This document shows positions 17,839-26,440 of a stretch of DNA of 49,093 bases, piece after piece. The stretch's first letter is position 1; every line of letters begins with the position of its first letter. The position numbers and the translations under genes are program-made. The notes beneath the pieces were generated by a model. The model made no database searches. It saw only the letters and a list, made by a program, of their open reading frames with translations, and was not told where the DNA came from. Location: the NCBI GenBank assembly GCA_017656345.1, contig JACDNZ010000015.1:1-49093 (forward strand), written 5' to 3'. The DNA is from Thermosipho sp. (in: thermotogales). GTDB taxonomy: Bacteria; Thermotogota; Thermotogae; Thermotogales; Fervidobacteriaceae.

Positions 17839-19842
17839 TTAATCGGTATTTAGTTTTAATTCATCTTTTAGAATTTCAATGAATATTTTTACTATTTCCG
17901 GATCGAACTGAGTTCCGGACCTGCTAATTAATTCTTGAATAGCATCTTTATTTGATAAAGCTTTTCTATATGGTCTATCCGAGGTCATTGCATCAAAACT
18001 ATCTGCGACTGCTATTATTCTTGATTCAATGGGAATTTCTGCTCCTTTTAATCCATCGGGATAGCCTTTTCCATCCCATCTTTCATGATGATGTTTAACT
18101 ATTTCAGGAATATTTTCAAGATATTCTAAATCTTTTAGTATTTCATATGCTTTTATAGGATGTTGCTTTATAAGGTTGAATTCTTCCTTGGTAAGTTTGG
18201 AGGGTTTATTGAGAATTTCAAGAGGTATAAATATTTTTCCGATGTCATGAACCAGACTTGCCCAGTATACCTCTCTAATTCTCCTTTTTTCAAGTCCAAG
18301 TCTTTCTGCAATTTTTGAAGAGTAAAATGCTACTCTTTCGGAATGTCCTTTCGTATATATATCGTATAATTCTGTTGCCTTTGAAAAAGCTATAATAATA
18401 TTCTTTAGGAATTTCCCCTGTAATTCAAAATATTTTAACAAAGTGAAATGAACTGAAATATAATTAGCAAAACTTTCGATTATCTTTTTATCCAGTTCGT
18501 TAAATTCTTCATTACTTTTTTCAGGAATTTCCAGGGATAATACGCCTACAACTTCTTCTCCGGATTTTATAGGAGTCCATAAAGCTTGTTTTGATTTTTT
18601 AGTTGCATTTATAAATTTTTTAAACTTTTCTTCTCCCATTTTTTCTTTATCGTACTTATAAATAGAATTTAGGTTAATTATTTCAGTTTTTCTGGGAAGT
18701 AAAAATTCTCTATCAGATATCTCAATTTCGTTTAGTTTTTTCAAATCGTGTCCTTTTGTTGTAATGAATTTAATTTTGTGATTTTCGACAAAATGCAGCG
18801 AACCGAATTTCGCTTTTGGAATTAATTTAAAAGCAAGCTCAAATACTTCTTTTAGGTATTCAACGTTTGAGTGTTCAGGATTTAAAAGGCTTGAAGTTAG
18901 TGATAATACCGTTAAAAATCTTTCGTATGAATCATTTAACTTATGATAGAGTTTCTTTAATTTCAAGTTTTGTTGTTCGATTTCGGAGGTTTTCTTTTTT
19001 ACAGTATTTCTTAAGATGTAGATTGTAAAAAGTGCAAAAAATATAAAAATAGTTAATATAGGTAATATGTAATATAAGGTAAATTTCACCCATTTTGGTA
19101 TCATCATTTTGTTGATATATTTGTCGTAAATAGTCCAGTAAATGGAATTGCTGTCATTTTTCAATTTTTTTATGTAAGTGTCAATAACTGGAATAATTGC
19201 TTTGTTGATTTCTGCTCCCTTTTTGAAAGCCATTTTGAGTTCTATTGAGCCAAAAACTATTTGAGTTTCAACAAATGTATACTCTCCTGAATAAGCTATT
19301 GATGAAAATCTTGATATGACTCCAGCATTAACTTTGCCTTGCTCAATTAATTTCAAAATTTCTTCATAAGAGTTGCACCATATTATTTTGTAATCATCGA
19401 TTAATAGCTTTTTAGTTGTTTCAATAAATTTTTCGGCATATATATCTTTTTCCATTAATGCAATTTCTAAGCCGGAAAGCTCAGCAATATTATTAATATC
19501 TCGATTAGATACAACAACTCCCCAATTTGAAATTATAGGTTCCTCATTAAAGTCGTAAATTTTAGCTCTTTCGGATGAATAGGCAATTGAAGTTAGAATG
19601 TTTATTTCACCTGATTTTAATTTTTCCAGTAAATTTAGCCAGGTATCATATACATAAATAATTTTCCAATTTTCCTTTTTAGCTATGTAATTTAATAATT
19701 CAACGTAAATTCCGTTTGGTTTATTATTTTTGTCAACATAACACATTGGGTAATCATCATATATCCCAACTTTTATTGTTATATTTGCATTTAATAGTGA
19801 AAAATATAAAATTATGAGAAATATACTTAATAATTTTTTCAA
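17839..19842 (-). CDS. Membrane sensor: SBP3 domain, GAF and HD-GYP phosphodiesterase
   Basis: This 667-aa protein has a signal peptide, then a periplasmic solute-binding family 3 domain (about 20-240, starting ITIKVGIYDDYPMCYVDKNN). One transmembrane helix (about 250-275) and a short coiled coil follow. A GAF domain (about 310-460) precedes a C-terminal HD-GYP domain with SLVHDIGK, KHHHERWDGKGYPDG and AVADSFDAM. HD-GYP domains hydrolyse cyclic di-GMP, so an external amino acid-like ligand may tune it. That is inference. The start is TTG with a GGGGGA site upstream. No GGDEF protein lies in the window. Confidence 0.88.
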   Translation of the reverse strand: MKKLLSIFLIILYFSLLNANITIKVGIYDDYPMCYVDKNNKPNGIYVELLNYIAKKENWKIIYVYDTWLNLLEKLKSGEINILTSIAYSSERAKIYDFNEEPIISNWGVVVSNRDINNIAELSGLEIALMEKDIYAEKFIETTKKLLIDDYKIIWCNSYEEILKLIEQGKVNAGVISRFSSIAYSGEYTFVETQIVFGSIELKMAFKKGAEINKAIIPVIDTYIKKLKNDSNSIYWTIYDKYINKMMIPKWVKFTLYYILPILTIFIFFALFTIYILRNTVKKKTSEIEQQNLKLKKLYHKLNDSYERFLTVLSLTSSLLNPEHSNVEYLKEVFELAFKLIPKAKFGSLHFVENHKIKFITTKGHDLKKLNEIEISDREFLLPRKTEIINLNSIYKYDKEKMGEEKFKKFINATKKSKQALWTPIKSGEEVVGVLSLEIPEKSNEEFNELDKKIIESFANYISVHFTLLKYFELQGKFLKNIIIAFSKATELYDIYTKGHSERVAFYSSKIAERLGLEKRRIREVYWASLVHDIGKIFIPLEILNKPSKLTKEEFNLIKQHPIKAYEILKDLEYLENIPEIVKHHHERWDGKGYPDGLKGAEIPIESRIIAVADSFDAMTSDRPYRKALSNKDAIQELISRSGTQFDPEIVKIFIEILKDELKLNTD

Positions 19843-19860
19843 GATTTTCCCCCTTACAAT

Positions 19861-19889
19861 ATTATAATAAAAACTTCTGTAAATTCCAA
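19861..19889 (-). promoter_or_regulatory. Promoter of the SBP3-GAF-HD-GYP gene
   Basis: On the minus strand, TTGGAA (19889-19884) and TATAAT (19866-19861) are separated by 17 bases, about 20 bases before the TTG start. Confidence 0.7.
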
Positions 19890-19979
19890 GAAAAAGTGAA
19901 AATTAAATAAAATTAACGAATCTTTTGTTTTTAAAATAGTCACCTTTAAATTATAAATTTACATATTATATTTTTTGTT

Positions 19980-20009
19980 TTGCAACTAAGAAAGAGTTAT
20001 TATTATAAT
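19980..20009 (+). promoter_or_regulatory. Promoter of the MBL-pbp1A-ndk unit
   Basis: TTGCAA (19980-19985) and TATAAT (20004-20009) are separated by 18 bases. The leader before the TTG start is about 80 bases. A further TATAAT at 20056-20061 lacks a good -35. Confidence 0.6.
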
Positions 20010-20093
20010 AAGAAACAGGAGATAAAATGGATATTTATAAATAATATTCCCATGGTATAATCTTTTATGAAGTTTGAAAGTAGGTGAAAGAGC

Positions 20094-20675
20094 TTGGATT
20101 TTATAATGGTAAAAACATCTGGTTTTATATCTACAAATACATATATTTTTGAGAAAAATGGAATGACTTATGTTGTAGATCCGGGATATGGGATAAGTAA
20201 ATATCTAAAAGACGAAAAAGTAAATGTATTATTAACTCATGGACATTATGATCATATTTCAGGTCTTCCTGAGCTAAATGTGAATGAGGTTTATATTTCA
20301 GAAGAAGACAGCGAGATGCTTCACGATCCAAATAAAAATTTTTCTTTTCTTTTTGGTAAGGATTTTGTTTTTAGGGGAAAAGTAAAGAATATTGATGAAT
20401 ATTTTTCAACAATTGAATCGCCAGGTCATACAATTGGTTCAAGAATAATAATTGTTGATGACGTGATTTTTACAGGCGATACTGTTTTTTGTAATACGAT
20501 TGGAAGAAGCGATTTAGGTGGTTCAAAAGAATTAATGAATGAAACGGTTAAAAATTTAAACAAATTATTTTCAAAATTAGATGAAAACATGTTAATCCTT
20601 CCAGGGCATGAAAATATTTGTAAAATTTCAGATTTGTTCAGAATAAATCCATTTTTTAAGCGAGGTTTGGTATGA
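20094..20675 (+). CDS. Metallo-beta-lactamase-fold hydrolase (glyoxalase II-like)
   Basis: This 193-aa cytoplasmic MBL-fold protein is the size of the small glyoxalase II-like group. Metal-binding THGHYDHISG lies near 45. Other metal-site blocks are ESPGHTIGS, FTGDTVF and the C-terminal LPGHE. Hydrolysis of a thioester is likely, but the substrate is unknown. The TTG at 20094 is taken as start because AGGTGA at 20082-20087 is six bases before it; ATG 20106 is an alternative. Its stop overlaps the start of the PBP gene by four bases (ATGA). Confidence 0.85.
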   Translation: MDFIMVKTSGFISTNTYIFEKNGMTYVVDPGYGISKYLKDEKVNVLLTHGHYDHISGLPELNVNEVYISEEDSEMLHDPNKNFSFLFGKDFVFRGKVKNIDEYFSTIESPGHTIGSRIIIVDDVIFTGDTVFCNTIGRSDLGGSKELMNETVKNLNKLFSKLDENMLILPGHENICKISDLFRINPFFKRGLV

Positions 20676-22582
20676 AAAAATTCTTTTTCTTTTTGGCAGG
20701 ATTTTTACTATCTTTTTCTTTATTGATGTATGTTTATATAACTTTTACTAGCAATTTACCGGAACCTGAAACTGTTGTTCCATCTAGTTTGGTAATAGAA
20801 TATTCAGATGGGACCCCCTTCTATTTTCCACGAGCTTTATGGTACAACCTCGATGAATATCCGGAAAAATTAATAACCACGTTAATAATTTCCGAAGATG
20901 AGGATTTCTTTGCCCACATGGGAATAGATGTCTTTGGGATTTTTAGGGGATTGTACAGTACATTTATTAAAAAAGATATACAGGGTGGAAGTACCTTAAC
21001 TCAACAACTTGCAAGAAGTTTATATCTTTCACAGGAGAGAACAATTGAAAGAAAAATAAAAGAATTGTTTATCTCGTTTTATCTTGAAAAAATTAGAACT
21101 AAAAAGGAGATTCTTGAACTTTATTTAAATACGGTATATATGGGAAATGGGATTTATGGTTTTGGGACCGCTTCAAAGTATTATTTTGGAAAGGAACCAA
21201 AGGATTTAACACTTTCCGAAATAGCTTTGCTTGTTAATACGGTAAAATCTCCGGAATATTATAATCCACAGGAGTTAAAGGGAAATTATAAAAAAGCAGA
21301 TATAGTGTTAAAAAGACTTTTGACGGAAAAAGTAATTTCAAATTTAGAATATAAAGAGTACTCGAATCAACTGGAAAATATTAAAGCATATAAAATAGTT
21401 GAGGAAGAATATGACGAAGAAATTTTCTGGAGAGTAATAGAAGAATTAAAGGAGCTTGGCTTTGATTTAAATGTTTTGAGAAAGGGATTTAAAGTAAAAA
21501 CAACTTTAAGAAGTGAGTATAACGATATTTTAAAGCAGAATCTGTCAGAAAAAAATGCAGCATTGATTGTTAACTATATTACCGGTGAGATTCTTGGTTA
21601 TTTTGGAAAGGGAGTAGATGAGGGAAGAAGGCAGACTGGATCTTTAATAAAACCATTTTACTATTACAAAGCTCTTTTAGAAGGTTATAATTTGGATTCA
21701 AAATTGTTTGATTTACCAATAAAGATTGGGGATTGGACACCGCAAAACTTTGAGAAAAATTATTTTGGGCAAACTACATTAGAAGAGGCTTTAGTTCACT
21801 CAAGAAATGTACCATCGTTAAATCTTTATTTAATGTTAGGGGATAATAATGTAAGAATGTTTTTACAGGATCAATTAAAAATAGAAGGATACTATCCAAA
21901 TGATTTAACTTTGTCATTAGGAACACTTGAAACTTCTCATGAAGAGCTTGCAAAAGGTTTTTCTGCACTGTTAAATGGTGGAGTTGTAGTGAAACCACAT
22001 ATTGTTGATGAAGTAATAAGTTACAATGGAATAGTATATTATAAGGCAAAACCAGAAATTGAAAATGTGATTAGAAAGTCGAAACGTTCGCAGTTGGAAG
22101 CGAGTTATCTTATCATTAATCTCTTAAGAGAGGTTGTTAAGAGAGGAACAGGTGTGAGAGCAAATATACCTGGTAAGTATATTGTAGGAAAAACAGGAAC
22201 AGCTGAACAATTTTCATGGTTTATGGGTGCAGATGGTCAGACATTGATGATAATTTCCCAGGATGGTAAAGATCTATTAGGTGGGAGGGATGTAGCTCCC
22301 GTTTGGAAGAATATAGCATTAAAGATTAAGATTGGCGAAAAGCCTTTTACCATTTTTTCTATTTATAGAAGGCTTGATGTGGTAAAGATAAATCCTTTGA
22401 AATATATAGATTATCAATATATATACGAAATGATTCAAGAAGGTAATTTGAGTGTAAAAACTCTAGCAAATATTTTAAAAACATTTGATGAAGAATCATT
22501 ATTTGAGTTTTTATCATATATGAACACAATTTCTCAAGATTTAACTTTGGAATTGTGGAAAATTCTGGGAGGGGAAAGTTAA
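20672..22582 (+). CDS. Penicillin-binding protein 1A (GT51 plus transpeptidase)
   Basis: This 636-aa class A PBP polymerises and cross-links peptidoglycan outside the membrane. An N-terminal transmembrane anchor (1-25) is followed by a GT51 domain with SEDEDFFAHMGID (catalytic Glu), GGSTLTQQLARSLYLS and ELYLNTVYMGNGIYG. The transpeptidase domain has SLIK near 323 (Ser nucleophile), SRN near 376 and KTG near 506. The linker between domains is short. It is translationally coupled to the MBL gene upstream, and its stop overlaps the next start (TAATG). Confidence 0.92.
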   Translation: MKKFFFFLAGFLLSFSLLMYVYITFTSNLPEPETVVPSSLVIEYSDGTPFYFPRALWYNLDEYPEKLITTLIISEDEDFFAHMGIDVFGIFRGLYSTFIKKDIQGGSTLTQQLARSLYLSQERTIERKIKELFISFYLEKIRTKKEILELYLNTVYMGNGIYGFGTASKYYFGKEPKDLTLSEIALLVNTVKSPEYYNPQELKGNYKKADIVLKRLLTEKVISNLEYKEYSNQLENIKAYKIVEEEYDEEIFWRVIEELKELGFDLNVLRKGFKVKTTLRSEYNDILKQNLSEKNAALIVNYITGEILGYFGKGVDEGRRQTGSLIKPFYYYKALLEGYNLDSKLFDLPIKIGDWTPQNFEKNYFGQTTLEEALVHSRNVPSLNLYLMLGDNNVRMFLQDQLKIEGYYPNDLTLSLGTLETSHEELAKGFSALLNGGVVVKPHIVDEVISYNGIVYYKAKPEIENVIRKSKRSQLEASYLIINLLREVVKRGTGVRANIPGKYIVGKTGTAEQFSWFMGADGQTLMIISQDGKDLLGGRDVAPVWKNIALKIKIGEKPFTIFSIYRRLDVVKINPLKYIDYQYIYEMIQEGNLSVKTLANILKTFDEESLFEFLSYMNTISQDLTLELWKILGGES

Positions 22583-23124
22583 TGAAGTTTTTTTATAATT
22601 TGAAAAGATCAGAATTTGGAGAGTATGTGGTTATAGAAATTACGGATGATATTAACAAAGGAATTGGTGCAATAATGCCTGAAAGACATAGAGGTGAGAA
22701 TTATAAAACAATAATGGGAGTTATTGAAGAATATAGGCATATAGTTGAACAGTCAACTGTTAGTGATGCTTTTTGTATTTCAGAAAAACTTGAAAGGTAT
22801 TTTCCAAATCATCCAAAAATAGTTTTTGCAATTGATGCAGCGTTCAAGGAATTGTATTCAAAAGCAAAGGGAATATCATTGGTGAAATTAATTGGGAGAG
22901 AAATTCAACATGAAAAGATTGAAAATAAAGATAGTAAAAAATTATATCCGGAATATATTGGGCATATTGATGTTATAAAATCAATACCAAAAATATTTGA
23001 TGAAGATTTTACTTTTATTTTGACAAAATATCCCGATGGTGAAATGTGGGATGTTTTGAAAGCTCTTGCAACCAATTTTGATTATGTGGAGGTGCTTTCA
23101 TGGAAAGAACGTTTGTCTATTTAA
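22582..23124 (+). CDS. Stand-alone enolase-superfamily N-terminal-like domain, non-catalytic
   Basis: In this 180-aa protein, the first 120 residues look like the N-terminal capping domain of the mandelate racemase/dipeptide epimerase branch. A GIGAIMPERHRGENYKT strand-loop and a helix are followed by AIDAAFKELYSKAKGISL and VKLIGR. That matches the AIDxALxDLxxKxxGxPLxxLLG hallmark. The following 60 residues contain no KxK motif or metal-ligand pattern, so the catalytic barrel is missing. The start is ATG 22582, with GGGAGGGG upstream; an in-frame start at 22555 lies inside pbp1A. It overlaps ndk by 25 bases. Function is unknown. The similarity was judged by eye. Confidence 0.75.
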   Translation: MKFFYNLKRSEFGEYVVIEITDDINKGIGAIMPERHRGENYKTIMGVIEEYRHIVEQSTVSDAFCISEKLERYFPNHPKIVFAIDAAFKELYSKAKGISLVKLIGREIQHEKIENKDSKKLYPEYIGHIDVIKSIPKIFDEDFTFILTKYPDGEMWDVLKALATNFDYVEVLSWKERLSI

Positions 23125-23543
23125 AACCAAATGCAGTTAGAAGGGGACTTGTTGGGGAAATAATAAAAAGATTTGAACAAAGGGGAATAAAAATAGTTGC
23201 ACTTAAGCTTTTCTGGATGAGTAGAAAACAGGCTGAGAAATTATATGAAATGCACTATGGTAAATCATTTTACGAGGAATTAATAGATTTTGTCACTGGA
23301 GGACCAGTGGTTGCAATGATAGTTGAAGCTCCGCGTGTAATTGAAATGGTTAGACATATAATTGGTGATACAGATCCTCTTAAAGCTGGTACAGGAACAA
23401 TTAGGGGAGAATTTGCATTAACAATAACGAAGAATTTAATACATGCAAGTGATTCAAGAGGAAGCTTTGAGAGGGAATACAAAATATTCTTCGATGAGAG
23501 CGAAATAGTTAATTATTACCTTGATGTTCAGGATGATATTTAA
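23100..23543 (+). CDS. ndk: Nucleoside diphosphate kinase
   Basis: This 147-aa enzyme transfers phosphate from ATP to NDPs through a phosphohistidine. Family blocks are TFVYLKPNAVRRGLVGEI, the Kpn-loop region, GDTDPLKAGTGTIRGEFA and NLIHASDS with the active-site His near 118. SD GGAGGTG precedes ATG 23100, which lies inside the preceding gene. Length is normal for the family. Confidence 0.95.
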   Translation: MERTFVYLKPNAVRRGLVGEIIKRFEQRGIKIVALKLFWMSRKQAEKLYEMHYGKSFYEELIDFVTGGPVVAMIVEAPRVIEMVRHIIGDTDPLKAGTGTIRGEFALTITKNLIHASDSRGSFEREYKIFFDESEIVNYYLDVQDDI

Positions 23544-23625
23544 TTTAACATGTTAGTTTGTAAATTTTTGGTTTTTCTAAGAAATAGAAAAATAAATCAT
23601 AGTTTTTGATGGTAAGCATAATGTG

Positions 23626-23657
23626 AAAAAAGCATTTATTATGTTATTTATGCTTTT
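23626..23657 (-). terminator. Terminator of the 31-codon small gene
   Basis: On the minus strand AAAAGCAT and ATGCTTTT pair around a 14-base AT loop, followed by more T (six in all). The hairpin begins at the stop codon of the small gene. The T-run polarity fits the minus strand. Confidence 0.6.
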
Positions 23658-23751
23658 ACTTATTATTAATGTTAAAAGTATTTGTATTTATTAAAAATTC
23701 AGGTCCTTTCTTAATACTTCCTTTCATTTCGATTTCAGGCGCTTTGTGCAT
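23656..23751 (-). CDS. Putative 31-aa small protein
   Basis: This short minus-strand ORF begins MHKAPEIEMKGSIKKGPEFL and ends in an Asn/Thr-rich tail. AGGAGGG lies four bases before the ATG, and a terminator hairpin with a T-run begins at the TAA. Codon choice resembles neighbouring genes. It has no Cys, no signal peptide and no transmembrane segment; Lys and Glu alternate in the first half. I recognise no family. A regulatory peptide, the core of a modified peptide, a toxin or a relic are all possible. No partner gene lies on the same strand nearby. Confidence 0.55.
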   Translation of the reverse strand: MHKAPEIEMKGSIKKGPEFLINTNTFNINNK

Positions 23752-23872
23752 TGAACCCTCCTAAAATTTTCATCTCATTGGATTAATCATATTCATTTAG
23801 AAATGAAAGAAAATTTAAAATAATAATTAATAAAAATTAAAAATCATGTACGAATACGAATTATCAAATTTT

Positions 23873-23900
23873 TTGTAGAGCTGAAAAATTGATATACTAA
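23873..23900 (+). promoter_or_regulatory. Probable promoter of the deoxysugar operon
   Basis: TTGTAG (23873-23878) and TACTAA (23895-23900) are 16 bases apart. The overlapping TATACT (23893-23898) is a better -10 but has only a 14-base spacer. The adjacent operator supports a promoter here. Confidence 0.45.
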
Positions 23901-23907
23901 AAAACGA

Positions 23908-23923
23908 TTGCAAACGATTGCTA
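23908..23923. promoter_or_regulatory. LacI-family operator, deoxysugar operon
   Basis: TTGCAAACGATTGCTA is symmetric about a central CG, with 12 of 16 positions matching the reverse complement. The 12-base core differs by one base from the operator at 36156-36167. It lies just after the -10, where a bound repressor blocks transcription. Confidence 0.75.
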
Positions 23924-23970
23924 TTTTGTTGCTTGATTTTTAGAAGGTTTTTAGTTGAGGAGGTAATTTT

Positions 23971-24906
23971 ATGAATTTTTTAGAAAAATTTGGAAGGATT
24001 CTTTTACCTATGATAACTCCTTTTAAAGAAGATTATTCTGTAGATTATGAAATGGCCAGGAAAATTTCGAAATATCTTTTAGAAAAAAACTATTGTGATT
24101 CTTTGATAATTAGTGGTACGACTGGTGAATTTCATTCTTTAACATTTGAAGAAAGGGTAAAACTTTTTGAGGAAATTAAAGATGAAGTTGGGGATAAAGT
24201 TCCTTTAATTGCTGGGACAGGGGCAGTTTTTACAAAAGAGGCAGTAGAACTAACAAAGGCTGCAGAAGAAATAGGTTATGATGCAGCAATGGTTGTATTA
24301 CCTTATTATTGTCATCCTACTCAAGACGGTATTTATTATCATTTTAAAGAAATTGCGAAAAACACATCTCTACCTATTATAATTTATAATATTCCTCTAT
24401 TTGTAAACATGAGTATTACCCCAGAGACAGCGGCAAAACTTTCTGAAATTGATAACGTAGTTGCAATAAAAGATGAAGCAGGGTTGAATCCATTACAAAC
24501 TTCTGAGTTTATAAAAAAATCTAATAACAAATTGATGGTATATTCTGGAGATGATGTGATGGTTTTGCAGGTATTATCTCAAGGTGGCGTTGGAGTGGTT
24601 AGTGGAGCATCACATGTAGTAGGAGATATGATTAGGGATATGATAGATTCTTTTTTAAATGGAAAGACCGAAAGATCAATTAGGTTATTTCAAATACTTT
24701 ATGATGTATTTAAAAGCTTTTTTAGTATTTCAACTGAGCGAATTAATCCTACACCGGGAGTAAAACTTGCTTTTGAAATAGAGAGTGGATTACCGGTTTC
24801 CAGACCAAGGCCACCTCTTATGGCTTATACCGAGGAAGATAGAGAATTTATTAAAAAGAACTTAGAAAAAGCACGAGCTGCTTACTATGAGCTAGAAAGA
24901 ATGTAG
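23971..24906 (+). CDS. DHDPS/N-acetylneuraminate lyase-family aldolase (first copy)
   Basis: This 311-aa class I pyruvate-type aldolase or dehydratase is a TIM barrel. Visible blocks are the N-terminal LLPMITPFKEDYSVD, the GTTGEFHSL phosphate/carboxylate loop, IIIYNIPLFVN with the catalytic Tyr, and NVVAIKDEAG with the Schiff-base Lys near 168. Its position as first gene of a sugar operon argues for a 2-keto-3-deoxy sugar-acid or similar substrate rather than lysine biosynthesis. The SD is GAGGAGG. A 104-base gap precedes the isomerase gene. The second, more distant copy is at 39031-39936. Confidence 0.85.
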   Translation: MNFLEKFGRILLPMITPFKEDYSVDYEMARKISKYLLEKNYCDSLIISGTTGEFHSLTFEERVKLFEEIKDEVGDKVPLIAGTGAVFTKEAVELTKAAEEIGYDAAMVVLPYYCHPTQDGIYYHFKEIAKNTSLPIIIYNIPLFVNMSITPETAAKLSEIDNVVAIKDEAGLNPLQTSEFIKKSNNKLMVYSGDDVMVLQVLSQGGVGVVSGASHVVGDMIRDMIDSFLNGKTERSIRLFQILYDVFKSFFSISTERINPTPGVKLAFEIESGLPVSRPRPPLMAYTEEDREFIKKNLEKARAAYYELERM

Positions 24907-25010
24907 ATTGGAAAAATGAAAACTTAAAAGAAAAGATGCTACGTATGATTTTAATAAAATAGCAAATTTTGTGTGTAAATTAAAAATTCATAATTTGGGG
25001 AGGCGAAAAA

Positions 25011-26423
25011 ATGAAGAAGAAAAAAGTTGGGATAATAACATTTTCAGATGGTAGAAAATTTGTTCATGAGGAACTTCTTGAAATGAATAAACAATTTGAA
25101 AATAGGCTTGTGAAAGCGCTTGAAGAAACAGGAGAGGTAGAAGTAGTTAGAGCGAGTGAAATTGTTTGGAAACCATCATTAGCAAAAGAGGCTGGTAAAG
25201 AATTGATGAAAGCAGAGGTAGAGGCAACTATATTTAATTATGCAATATGGTGTTGGCCTCATTTTACAGTTCTAGCGTCGTTATACGCACCTGGACCATA
25301 TCTTTTGTATGGTCAAATAAACCCAAAATATCCTGGTATGGTTGGTTTACTTGCTGCTGCTGGAGCATTAGAACAAATTGGGAAATTCCCATTTAGGGTA
25401 TATGGTGAACCAGAGAATAAGGATGTTATAGAGGAAGTATTGAAATTTGTAAGGGCTGCATCTACCGTAAATAGGCTTAAGGGTGAAAGATATGGTCAAT
25501 TTGGTGGAAGACCAATGGGAATGTATACAGCCGCTGCAAATGGTGATCAATGGATGAAAGAATTTGGTATTGACGTAGAACAGATTGATCAATATGAGTT
25601 GGTGTTAAGAGCGGAAAAAGTTGCAAAAGAAAAAGTGAGAAAAGCACGTGAATGGCTTGAAAAGCATTCAAATGTGTTATATGACGGGAAACAGTTAACT
25701 CCAGGAAAATTTGAAAAACAAATTGCGTTGTATTATGCAGCAAAGGAAATAATAGAAGAATATGAATTAGATTTTGTGGGATTTAAAGGCCAACCAGAAA
25801 TGACCAACAATTATGCAACTTTAGATGTAGTAGAAGCATTTTTAAATGATCCGTATGATTGGGATGGACCAAAAGATCCAATAGTAGCAGCAACAGAAAC
25901 AGATATGGATGGGGCTTTAACAATGGAAATTTTAAAACATATATCTGGTGAACCAGTATTATTTGCAGATGTGAGACATTATTTCGTTGACGAAAATTTA
26001 CTTGATTTATGTAATTCAGGTACTCATGCGACCTATTTTGCTGGAAGATCTAAAAATCCAGAAGAAAATTTGAGAAAAGTGGAATTTTATCCAGAGACAT
26101 TTTATTTCCCGGCGGGTGGAGCAGCGGTGAAGCATTTTGCGTCACCAGGTGAAATGACATTTGCAAGACTTACGAGAAAAAATGGAAAATATCATATGAC
26201 AATTTTTAAAGGAAAAGTTGTGGAATTAGATGAGAAAACGAAAGAAAGATTATCGAAAGACGTTCAAGAAGAATGGCCACATGTATATGTAGAATTAGAA
26301 ACTAATATGGAGAGATTTCTTGAACATTATCCTTGTAACCATACACATGGAGTGTATGGGGATTATATTGATGAACTTGTCAAATTCTGTAGAATGAAAA
26401 ATATTGATTATTTAATTTTATAA
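25011..26423 (+). CDS. L-fucose isomerase-like aldose-ketose isomerase
   Basis: This 470-aa member of the L-fucose/L-arabinose isomerase fold is shorter than E. coli FucI (about 590). Blocks seen are AIWCWPHFTVLASLYAPGP, GRPMGMYTAAANGDQWMKEF, FVGFKGQPEMTNNYAT with a likely metal Glu, TETDMDGALTMEIL with a likely metal Asp, and a C-terminal NHTHGVYGDY with His. It should convert a deoxyaldose such as L-fucose to the ketose. FucU, class II aldolase and a kinase in the same operon complete the route. SD GGGGAGG precedes the ATG. Exact sugar unproven. Confidence 0.82.
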   Translation: MKKKKVGIITFSDGRKFVHEELLEMNKQFENRLVKALEETGEVEVVRASEIVWKPSLAKEAGKELMKAEVEATIFNYAIWCWPHFTVLASLYAPGPYLLYGQINPKYPGMVGLLAAAGALEQIGKFPFRVYGEPENKDVIEEVLKFVRAASTVNRLKGERYGQFGGRPMGMYTAAANGDQWMKEFGIDVEQIDQYELVLRAEKVAKEKVRKAREWLEKHSNVLYDGKQLTPGKFEKQIALYYAAKEIIEEYELDFVGFKGQPEMTNNYATLDVVEAFLNDPYDWDGPKDPIVAATETDMDGALTMEILKHISGEPVLFADVRHYFVDENLLDLCNSGTHATYFAGRSKNPEENLRKVEFYPETFYFPAGGAAVKHFASPGEMTFARLTRKNGKYHMTIFKGKVVELDEKTKERLSKDVQEEWPHVYVELETNMERFLEHYPCNHTHGVYGDYIDELVKFCRMKNIDYLIL

Positions 26424-26440
26424 GGATTAGGGGTGATAGT

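Larger units (their letters stand above)
23544..23970. other. 427-bp intergenic region: small antisense gene plus operator
   Basis: The region between ndk and the first DHDPS-family gene holds a leftward 31-codon small gene with its own terminator (23628-23751) and, near 23870-23923, a promoter and LacI-type operator. The remainder is AT-rich with nothing else recognised. No strong terminator for ndk was seen. Confidence 0.7.

Noticed and set aside
20027-20044. Five-codon leader ORF with a GGAG site upstream of the MBL gene
   Set aside because: It is too short and has no regulatory codon run or alternative hairpins; chance is the simplest explanation.
22555-22581. Longer start for the enolase-like protein
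   Set aside because: The extra nine codons lie inside pbp1A and include the Shine-Dalgarno that serves ATG 22582.
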